Shown: piece after piece, positions 16,857 to 23,644 of the stretch
Layout: each line of letters begins with the position of its first letter
How positions within the stretch are numbered: the stretch's first letter is position 1
Assembly (NCBI GenBank): GCA_944390795.1
Contig: CALXRI010000011.1
Coordinates: 42,451-106,450 of the forward strand
Direction: 5' to 3'
DNA: 64,000 bases
DNA from: an uncultured Victivallales bacterium
GTDB lineage: Bacteria; Verrucomicrobiota; Lentisphaeria; Victivallales; UBA1829
Notes under the pieces: model-generated
Database searches by the model: none
What the model saw: the letters and a program-made list of their open reading frames with translations, nothing else
What the model was told of the DNA's origin: nothing
Program-made: the position numbers and the translations under genes

Positions 16857-19823
16857 TCAGACCCCGGCAAGCGTTTTCTTGTAGCTGTCGAGCATCGCTT
16901 CCATCCGCACTTTGATGTCCGTGGCCGCGCCCTTGATCGCGAGAACGGGTTCGGCGGTCGTTGTGCCGACTTTAGCGAGCGGGAAGCCCGCGAGCGCATG
17001 TTCGAGCGCGGCGGACTTTTCTTTCCTGCAGCTGATCAGGAAGCGGCTGTTCGATTCGGAGAAAAGAATCTCAAGATCGCTCATGCCTTTTTCATGCGGA
17101 ACTTTCGCAAGATCAAGCGTCAGCCCGACGCGGCCGCCCATCGCCGCCTTCGCCGCCGCGACGCCGAGACCGCCGAGGGAGGGCGTGATGATCGAACTCG
17201 GGATCTCCGCCCGGATCATCTTTTCCATCGCCTTGTAAAGCGCAAGCGCCTTTTCCGCATTCACCTTCGGAACGTTGTTTCCCGTCGCGCCGAGGAGATC
17301 GAAGTATTCGCTTCCGCCGAGTTCCGGAAAGGTCATGCCGACCATGTAGACGTCATCGCCCGCCTCCTTGAAGTCCGGCGTGACGCATTTGGAGATGTCG
17401 TCCACCTTGGAGATCGTGCTGAAGAGGACTGTCGGGGGAATGGAGATTTTCTTTCCGCCCCTCGTGCTGTCGTTTTTCATGCTGTCCTTGCCGGAAATGC
17501 ACGGGACCTGGAAGGCGCAAGTGTAGTCGTAAAGCCCCTTGTTCGCCCGGACGAGCTGCGCCATCTTGTATTCGCCGTCGGGGGTCTTTTCGCTCTGGAC
17601 GGGATCCGGCCAGCAGAAGTTGTCCAGTCCGGAGATCATGTCCACGCGGGCTCCGACCGCGACGGCGCGGCGGATCGCAAGGTCGATCACGGAAGCCATC
17701 ATGTGGTAGCAGTCGATATCGCTGTAGCGCGGGAGAATGCCGTAGGAGAGCACCGCGCCCTCTTTTCCGAGCGGTTCGACCATGAAGACCGAAGCGTCGC
17801 CCTGCACGTCGCGCGCCTTGCCGAAGAAAGGCTTCACGACGCTCAGGCCCTTGACTTCGTGGTCATACTGCCGCGCCTTGTATTCGCAGGAGCAGATGTT
17901 AAGTTTCGCAAGAAGCGCAAGAAGATCCTTTTCCGCGTCGCGTCCGGCAAGATCGGGTTCCGGAAATTCCGGAGCCTTCCATTTTGCGCTGAGATGGAGA
18001 CGGGGCAGTCCCTCGTGCATGAACTTGATGTCGAGGCAGGCGACGGTTCTGTCTCCGTAGAGAATGCGGAATTTTCCGTCGTTCGTGAATTCCCCGAGAA
18101 CCGTGGCTTCCACGTCGCGTTCCGCCGCAAGTTTCAGAAATTCGTCGATCTTCTCCTTCGGGACGGCGAAACTCATGCGCTCCTGCGCTTCGGAAATCAG
18201 AATTTCCCAGGGCTGCATGCCGGCGTATTTGAGAGGGGCCTTCTTAAGATCCATCACGCAGCCGCCGCAGATGGAGGCCATCTCTCCGACGCTGGAGGAG
18301 AGTCCGCCCGCGCCGTTGTCGGTGACGAAACGGTAGAGATTCCTTTCCCGCGCCTCATACATGAAGTCCCCCATGCGCTTCTGGGTGATCGGGTCGCCGA
18401 TCTGAACCGCCTGCACGGGGCTGTCCTTGTGCAGCTCTTCGGAGGAGAAGGTCGCGCCGTGGATGCCGTCCTTTCCGATGCGGCCGCCGGTCATGACGAT
18501 CAGGTCGCCGGGTTCGATCTGTTTTTCCCAGCCGTTGCGCCCGTTGATCTTTTTCGGGAGCGTGCCGAGCGTGCCGCAGTAGACGAGCGGCTTTCCGATG
18601 TAGCGGTCGTCGAAGCACTCCCAGCCGAGGCCGTAGGGAATGCCGCTCTGGTTGCCGCCGTCGATGACGCCCTTGTGGACGCCGTCGCGGAGTCTGCGCG
18701 GATGCAGAAGCCCTTCGGGAACGTCCTTCGGATCGGTGAACGGAGAACCGAGGCAGTATCCCCAGACGTTGACCAGCAGATTCGCGCCGAGCCCGGTGCC
18801 CATCGGATCGCGGTTGACGCCGACGATTCCGGTCATCGCGCCGCCGTAGGGATCGAGCGCGGAGGGGCTGTTGTGGGTTTCGACCTTGTAGACGAGGTCG
18901 ATCTTGTCGTTGAACGCCACGACGCCGGCGTTGTCGGAAAAGACCGAGACGAGCCAGTCGATTTTCTTCGCGATTTCCGACGTGCTTTTCCTGATATAGG
19001 ATTTGAACAGGGAAACAATGTGTTCCTTCGTGCCCGCGTCGAGATCCTCGTAATCGACTTCCGCGTCGAAGATTTTGTGCTTGCAGTGCTCGGACCAGGT
19101 CTGCGCAATGACTTCGAGCTCCACGTCGGTCGGATTGTTCGAGAGACCGTATTTCCCGCGGTCTCCGCAGTTCCGGAAGTAGTTCTGGATGACTTTCATC
19201 TCCGGAAGGGTGAGCGCAAGGATGCCCTTGCGGCTGATCTCGCAGAGTTCCTCGTCGGAAACCTCAAGATTGAATTCGCGGACGATGCCCGATTCCGTCC
19301 CTTTGACAATCGGCTTGTTGAGCGGAATGCCGTTTGCCTTCACTTCGGCTGCGGAGAGAACCGTGACCGTCTCGATGAGTTCGTTGGCGAGGACGCCGCG
19401 CGCGATGGAGACGATCTCCTCCTTCGTCAGGGCAGGGGCCCGGAAGAGGTATTCGATCGAGCTGAACACCATTTCATCCTTGCGGAGCTTGCGTCCGATG
19501 ATGTCGCCGATTGCCTCGTGAGCGGTGCGCGCGACGTTGTCGGTCACGCCCGGCTTGAATCCGATTGCGGCGAGATAGTCATAGGCGAATCCGGGATCCG
19601 CGGTCTCCCCGATGTGCCACTCCTGCGTGACGGGATTGGAAAGCTCCCGGGCGATGGCTTCGGCCTGCTTCGCGTCGATGTCCGCGCAGACGGTGAACAC
19701 GTCCCGTGTCCGGAGGCCCTTTACTGCGTCGGAGGAGGTGAAACTTTTGATCGAACGGAGGACGGCCTGCGCTCTCGCGTCGCTCCACTTGTTTTTCACG
19801 GCAATCTCTATTCTGAAGTCCAT
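16857..19823 (-). CDS. purL: Phosphoribosylformylglycinamidine synthase, PurS-PurL fusion
   Basis: This 988-residue enzyme catalyses the fourth step of purine synthesis, FGAR to FGAM, using ATP and ammonia. Residues 1-80 resemble the small PurS subunit (IEIAVKNKWSDARAQAVLRS, TRDVFTVCADIDAKQAEAIA), with a further PurS-like or linker stretch behind it. The rest is PurL: TWSEHCKHKIF, KVETHNSPSALDPYGGA, GGRIGKDGIHGATFSS, VTDNGAGGLSSSVGEMAS and VPCISGKDSMKND. The length exceeds Bacillus-type PurL (about 740) but lacks the C-terminal glutaminase of the 1300-residue enterobacterial enzyme, so a separate PurQ is expected and is not in this window. The ATG at 19823 follows a GGATCAGGA site; the TTG/GTG-type extension to 19859 is rejected. 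Confidence 0.95.
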   Translation of the reverse strand: MDFRIEIAVKNKWSDARAQAVLRSIKSFTSSDAVKGLRTRDVFTVCADIDAKQAEAIARELSNPVTQEWHIGETADPGFAYDYLAAIGFKPGVTDNVARTAHEAIGDIIGRKLRKDEMVFSSIEYLFRAPALTKEEIVSIARGVLANELIETVTVLSAAEVKANGIPLNKPIVKGTESGIVREFNLEVSDEELCEISRKGILALTLPEMKVIQNYFRNCGDRGKYGLSNNPTDVELEVIAQTWSEHCKHKIFDAEVDYEDLDAGTKEHIVSLFKSYIRKSTSEIAKKIDWLVSVFSDNAGVVAFNDKIDLVYKVETHNSPSALDPYGGAMTGIVGVNRDPMGTGLGANLLVNVWGYCLGSPFTDPKDVPEGLLHPRRLRDGVHKGVIDGGNQSGIPYGLGWECFDDRYIGKPLVYCGTLGTLPKKINGRNGWEKQIEPGDLIVMTGGRIGKDGIHGATFSSEELHKDSPVQAVQIGDPITQKRMGDFMYEARERNLYRFVTDNGAGGLSSSVGEMASICGGCVMDLKKAPLKYAGMQPWEILISEAQERMSFAVPKEKIDEFLKLAAERDVEATVLGEFTNDGKFRILYGDRTVACLDIKFMHEGLPRLHLSAKWKAPEFPEPDLAGRDAEKDLLALLAKLNICSCEYKARQYDHEVKGLSVVKPFFGKARDVQGDASVFMVEPLGKEGAVLSYGILPRYSDIDCYHMMASVIDLAIRRAVAVGARVDMISGLDNFCWPDPVQSEKTPDGEYKMAQLVRANKGLYDYTCAFQVPCISGKDSMKNDSTRGGKKISIPPTVLFSTISKVDDISKCVTPDFKEAGDDVYMVGMTFPELGGSEYFDLLGATGNNVPKVNAEKALALYKAMEKMIRAEIPSSIITPSLGGLGVAAAKAAMGGRVGLTLDLAKVPHEKGMSDLEILFSESNSRFLISCRKEKSAALEHALAGFPLAKVGTTTAEPVLAIKGAATDIKVRMEAMLDSYKKTLAGV

Positions 19824-19864
19824 AGGTCCTGATCCCTGTAAAATAGGTTGAAATTTCAAACGGA

Positions 19865-19893
19865 AAGATACTGCGGGATACGTCTTTTTTCAA
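19865..19893 (-). promoter_or_regulatory. Promoter of purL
   Basis: On the minus strand, TTGAAA (19893-19888) and TATCTT (19870-19865) are spaced by 17 bases, about 40 bases upstream of the purL ATG at 19823. No purine riboswitch fold was recognised in the short leader. Confidence 0.5.
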
Positions 19894-19947
19894 ACGCCAA
19901 ACTTTTTTCCCGCCGAAATAATGGCGTCCGGACGCTCCACGGCAGAC

Positions 19948-20853
19948 TTATTTGACGGCGAGCATCCGCTCGATCGGAAGAACGGCGCGTTCCATGAGTT
20001 CCGGAGACAGTTCAATGACATTGCGCATTTCGGCGAGAGAATCGGCGACTTCCCGCAGCGTGATCTTCTTCATGTTCGGACACAGCATTTCCGGTTGCAG
20101 CGGATGGAACGTTTTTTCGGGATTTTCTTTTTCCAGACGGTGCAGGATCCCGCTTTCCGTGCCGATGATGAACTGCGTTTTCGAGGATTCCCGCACATGG
20201 CGGAGAATGCCTCCTGTGCTGAGGGATTCATCCGCCTCGGCGACAACTTCCGGGGTGCATTCGGGATGAACCAGCACTTCCGCCTCCGGATGGAGCGCGC
20301 GTGCCGCGCGGATCATCTCCGCGGTCACTTTGTTATGGGTCGGGCAGAAGCCTTCCCAGAGTTCCATCGGACGACCGAGCTTGCGGGACATGTTCGCCCC
20401 GAGATTCCGGTCCGGAAGGAACATGATCTTCTTTTCCGGGGGAATGGAGCGAATGATCTTCTCCGCGTTGCCGGAGGTGCAGCAGATGTCCACCTGCGCC
20501 TTGACTTCGGCGGTGCTGTTGACATAGGCCACCAGAACCGTGTCCGGATTTGCCTTCCGGTAGGCGGCGACCTCGGAGGGATCGGCCATGTCCGCCATCG
20601 GACAGCCGGAATGGAGATTCGGCAGAAGAACCGTGGAATGAGGGGAAAGCAGTTTCGCGGTTTCCGCCATGAAGCGCACGCCGCAGAAAACGATGACCGG
20701 CGCCTTGATCTCTTTCGCCTTGACGCTCAGCTCCAGCGAATCGCCGGTGAAATCGGCGATGTCCTGAATGTCGCCGGATACGTAATTATGAGCGAGTATG
20801 ACAGCCTTGCGCTCCCTGCGCAAGACCGCGATTTCCTGTGCGGTTGTCGGCAT
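19948..20853 (-). CDS. nadA: Quinolinate synthase NadA
   Basis: This 301-residue enzyme condenses iminoaspartate with dihydroxyacetone phosphate to give quinolinate for NAD synthesis. The three [4Fe-4S] ligand cysteines of the family are visible at about residues 84 (HSGCPMAD), 170 (WEGFCPTHNKV) and 258 (EMLCPNMKKI). Other family blocks are AVILAHNYVSGDIQDIADF and GTESGILHRL. The ATG at 20853 is preceded by GAGGAATCAAA and begins the conserved region; the frame extends 60 codons upstream without family similarity. No nadB or nadC is adjacent. It diverges from hydE. Confidence 0.96.
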   Translation of the reverse strand: MPTTAQEIAVLRRERKAVILAHNYVSGDIQDIADFTGDSLELSVKAKEIKAPVIVFCGVRFMAETAKLLSPHSTVLLPNLHSGCPMADMADPSEVAAYRKANPDTVLVAYVNSTAEVKAQVDICCTSGNAEKIIRSIPPEKKIMFLPDRNLGANMSRKLGRPMELWEGFCPTHNKVTAEMIRAARALHPEAEVLVHPECTPEVVAEADESLSTGGILRHVRESSKTQFIIGTESGILHRLEKENPEKTFHPLQPEMLCPNMKKITLREVADSLAEMRNVIELSPELMERAVLPIERMLAVK

Positions 20854-20897
20854 TTTGATTCCTCGTTGCTTTGTTTGCTTTTCCCGTAATATACTCC

Positions 20898-20925
20898 TTG
20901 AAAAGAAAATGAAAAGCAGTATTTT
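20898..20925 (+). promoter_or_regulatory. Promoter of hydE
   Basis: TTGAAA (20898-20903) and TATTTT (20920-20925) are spaced by 16 bases and lie about 48 bases before the hydE start at 20973. The same AT-rich divergent region must also hold the nadA promoter; a TATATT at 20896-20891 on the minus strand is a candidate -10. Confidence 0.5.
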
Positions 20926-20972
20926 ACTTTTTGCGCCGTTTTCAATTTTTTTCATGTGAAACAGAGGACAAT

Positions 20973-22022
20973 ATGACCGATTCCGAACTTGAACGACTCC
21001 TTGCGCTTTCCGATCCGGCCGCGATCGCCGCACTTTACGACGATGCTTACAGAGTGAAGATGGAATGCATCGGAAAGTGTGTCAGCATCCGGGGACTGAT
21101 CGAGATCAGCAACATCTGCAGGAAAAACTGTTACTACTGCGGCATCCGTTCCGGAAACGGAAAGGTCGCGCGCTTCCGGATTTCCAGAGAGGAGATTCTC
21201 GAGACCGCGCTGTGGGCGCACCGTCACCGTTTCGCCTCGCTGGTCTTGCAGTCCGGCGAAGTCGCCTCGGAGGCGTTCACCTCCTTCATCGAGGAGATCG
21301 TCCGGGAGATCTGCGCCCGGACGGGAAACGGCATGGGAATCACGCTTTCCCTCGGAGAGCAGACGCGCGAAACCTACAGGCGCTGGCGCGACGCCGGCGC
21401 AACCCGTTACCTGCTGCGGATCGAGGCGTCCGATCCGGAACTTTACCGGCGGCTTCACCCCGCGGATCACAGCTATGAAGCGCGCACGGAGTGTCTGCAT
21501 ATGCTGCGGGAACTCGATTATCAGGTCGGGAGCGGCGTGATGATCGGACTTCCCGGACAGACCATACGCCATCTCGTGAAGGACCTGCGCTTTTTTCAGG
21601 CATACGACATCGACATGATCGGGATGGGCCCATACATCCCGCACGAGGACACTCCGCTCGGCGCCGGAATGACTCTGACGGAGGAATACCGGAAACATCA
21701 GCTGGAGCTCGGGTTGAAGATGATTGCCTGCGCAAGACTGCTGCTCCGGGATGTGAACATCGCTTCGACGACCGCGCTTCAGGCGTTGGATCCGAAGGGC
21801 AGGGAGCTCGGACTGCTCGCCGGCGCGAACGTCATCATGCCGAACCTGACCGACACCGCCTACCGGAGCGGCTACCGTCTGTATGCCGGAAAACCCGGTC
21901 TTGACGAGAGCTCCGAACGGAGCCTGGAAGCTATGTCGCGCAGCGTGGAGTCCGCCGGGGAAACGATTCTCTGGGGCGCACGCGGCGATTCCCGCCATTA
22001 TTTCCGCAGACATGAAAAATAA
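20973..22022 (+). CDS. hydE: [FeFe]-hydrogenase maturase HydE (radical SAM)
   Basis: This 349-residue radical SAM enzyme belongs to the HydE/BioB group. The SAM [4Fe-4S] motif C-x3-C-x2-C is at residues 49, 53 and 56 (CRKNCYYCGIRSGN), typical of HydE rather than biotin synthase. Later blocks also fit HydE: LVLQSGE, GMGITLSLGEQT, YLLRIEASDPELYRRLHP, VGSGVMIGLPGQT and MIGMGPYIPHEDTPL. HydE acts with HydF and HydG to build the 2Fe subcluster of [FeFe]-hydrogenase, which points to fermentative hydrogen metabolism. HydF, HydG and the hydrogenase itself are not in this window. The ATG at 20973 has a GAGG site; the earlier start at 20931 is rejected. Confidence 0.92.
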   Translation: MTDSELERLLALSDPAAIAALYDDAYRVKMECIGKCVSIRGLIEISNICRKNCYYCGIRSGNGKVARFRISREEILETALWAHRHRFASLVLQSGEVASEAFTSFIEEIVREICARTGNGMGITLSLGEQTRETYRRWRDAGATRYLLRIEASDPELYRRLHPADHSYEARTECLHMLRELDYQVGSGVMIGLPGQTIRHLVKDLRFFQAYDIDMIGMGPYIPHEDTPLGAGMTLTEEYRKHQLELGLKMIACARLLLRDVNIASTTALQALDPKGRELGLLAGANVIMPNLTDTAYRSGYRLYAGKPGLDESSERSLEAMSRSVESAGETILWGARGDSRHYFRRHEK

Positions 22023-22045
22023 CTCAATGCCGACTTTCTCCGCAT

Positions 22046-22079
22046 GAAGAAAAAGAAACCGCAGAGCAAGTCTGCGGTT
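22046..22079 (-). terminator. Rho-independent terminator between hydE and the aldolase gene
   Basis: A 9-bp perfect stem, AACCGCAGA / TCTGCGGTT (22058-22079), has a 5-base loop. On the minus strand it is followed by a T-rich tract, so it should end the class II aldolase transcript that stops at 22176. Confidence 0.7.
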
Positions 22080-22175
22080 GGAGACATTCTTCATCTGTTT
22101 CAGGACGGGCGTCTGATGCAGCTGCGGGGAACGGTGCGGCCCATTCCTCCGCACGCTCCGACCGGGCGCCGCCGA

Positions 22176-23468
22176 TTATTCCGGCAGATGGAAGGCCTTG
22201 ATAAGGTCCTTCTTCTGTTCCTCGGTGATCGGCTTGACTCCGCCGAGTCGCTTGGAGGCGAGCAGGCTGTTGGCGCAGAATTCCGCGACTTCCAGACGGT
22301 CGAACGCCTGAAGCAGCGTGCTTCCGACCGTCAGCAGACAGTCGTTGCGCAGCATGATGACCGGCGCGTTCGGCGCGATCTTCCTTACCGTGGCCATCGG
22401 ATCCCTGTAGTGATCCGCACAGGGAATGTCCACGATGTCGCGGAGCAGAATATAGCTTTCCGGAATGGTCTTGGTGTCGATCTTTTCCTCCGTGACGGCG
22501 TATCCCATGATGTTCACGGGCTTGGAGACGATGATCGCGTTGACCCACGGATGGGTGTCGTAAATCGCCTTGAAGAAGCCCGCCGCGCGGCTCGGCACCT
22601 TGCCCATTTCACGGTAGTTGTCCTGAATCAGAACCAGCTCGTCATTGCGCAGGTTCATGCGGTCAAGCCCCTTGGGCGTCACGAGGAACTGATCCTGCGA
22701 AACGCGCGCGGAGAACGTGCCGTCGGTCGAGAACGAGAGCATCCGGTTGTAGGAGCGGTTGATGAGCTTGACCATTTCCTCGCGGAGTTCGCACTCGCGG
22801 ACGGAGTGTTCCGCCGGGATGAACTCGGGCATGAGTTTCTTTTCCAGGGTGCGGGAGAGGGCGCGGGTCTCCGCGTCGAGCGGCTTGATTTTGCCGAGGG
22901 CCTCGGCCTTGATTTCGATTCTCGCCAGATAATCCAGGGTTTCGAAGCGTTCGAACGCTTCGAGCAGGTCTTTTCCCGTCGTGCAGACGCCGTGATTCTG
23001 AAGCAGAATGCAGTTGTGCCCCTTTTCGAATTCGGCGGAGACCAGATTGCCGAGAGCCTCGCTTCCCGGGATTTCATAGCCGGCGAAGCCGATTTCGCCG
23101 CAGATCTCGGACGCCTTGGTCAGGAGAGACGTATTGGGCTTGCGTCCGGTGATGCTGAAGGCGACCAGCGCCGCCGGATGCGCATGAAGCACCGCCTTGA
23201 TGTCGGGACGGAGCTTGTAGATGTGGCGGTGAAAGGGGAATTCGCTGGAAGGCTTGTGGATGCCAACGATCGTGCCGTCGGCCTTGACGCAGACGATGTC
23301 CTCGGGGCGCAGCGTGCCCTTGTCCACGCTGCCGGGGCTGATCCACATGTTGCCCTCGTTGTCGAGAATGGACAGGTTGCCGCCGGAGGTGGTTGTCATG
23401 CCGTATCCGTAAAGGCGTTTCATGATGAGGGTGATGAGATCGCGCGGGTGCATCATTTCAAGATTCAT
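22176..23468 (-). CDS. Tandem class II aldolase/adducin-domain protein
   Basis: This 430-residue protein contains two class II aldolase-like domains in series. The first, residues 1-205, keeps the expected catalytic set: TSGGNLSI phosphate loop, Glu76 in PSSEFPFHRH, the zinc ligands His95 and His97 in VLHAHPAAL, and His159 in LLQNHGVCTTG. The second, about 225-425, follows the fold (SVRECELREEMVKLINRSYNRM, FSTDGTFSARVSQDQFLVTP) but lacks the HxH pair (THPWVNAIIVSKP instead) and the NHG motif (MLRNDCLLTVG). It is likely a fuculose- or rhamnulose-phosphate-type aldolase or related lyase with a pseudo-enzyme second half. The ATG at 23468 has AAGGAG upstream. It diverges from the phosphate cotransporter gene. 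Confidence 0.88.
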   Translation of the reverse strand: MNLEMMHPRDLITLIMKRLYGYGMTTTSGGNLSILDNEGNMWISPGSVDKGTLRPEDIVCVKADGTIVGIHKPSSEFPFHRHIYKLRPDIKAVLHAHPAALVAFSITGRKPNTSLLTKASEICGEIGFAGYEIPGSEALGNLVSAEFEKGHNCILLQNHGVCTTGKDLLEAFERFETLDYLARIEIKAEALGKIKPLDAETRALSRTLEKKLMPEFIPAEHSVRECELREEMVKLINRSYNRMLSFSTDGTFSARVSQDQFLVTPKGLDRMNLRNDELVLIQDNYREMGKVPSRAAGFFKAIYDTHPWVNAIIVSKPVNIMGYAVTEEKIDTKTIPESYILLRDIVDIPCADHYRDPMATVRKIAPNAPVIMLRNDCLLTVGSTLLQAFDRLEVAEFCANSLLASKRLGGVKPITEEQKKDLIKAFHLPE

Positions 23469-23502
23469 GATCGGCTCCTTGTTGGTTGAAACTGGAGTAT
23501 GC

Positions 23503-23531
23503 AATATACACTGCATTCGTCTGAAACACAA
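23503..23531 (-). promoter_or_regulatory. Promoter of the class II aldolase gene
   Basis: On the minus strand, TTGTGT (23531-23526) and TATATT (23508-23503) are spaced by 17 bases, about 35 bases upstream of the ATG at 23468. Confidence 0.4.
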
Positions 23532-23570
23532 TGGCAAAACATAAAATTTTCAATTTAATGCGCTTTGGAA

Positions 23571-23599
23571 TTGCCAATTTTTTGAAAATGTGTTATAGT
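23571..23599 (+). promoter_or_regulatory. Promoter of the Na/Pi cotransporter gene
   Basis: TTGCCA (23571-23576) and TATAGT (23594-23599) are spaced by 17 bases and lie 46 bases before the ATG at 23645, which has a GGAG ribosome site at 23635-23638. Confidence 0.55.
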
Positions 23600-23644
23600 G
23601 ACTCCGGTTTTTGTCATGTCTTTCAATCCTGCACGGAGTTTTTT

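Noticed and set aside
16998..19832. 944-codon open frame antisense to purL
   Set aside because: It mirrors a well-conserved purine gene, has a biased residue mix rich in Arg, Asp, Val and His, and shows no domain. It arises from the GC-biased third codon positions of purL.
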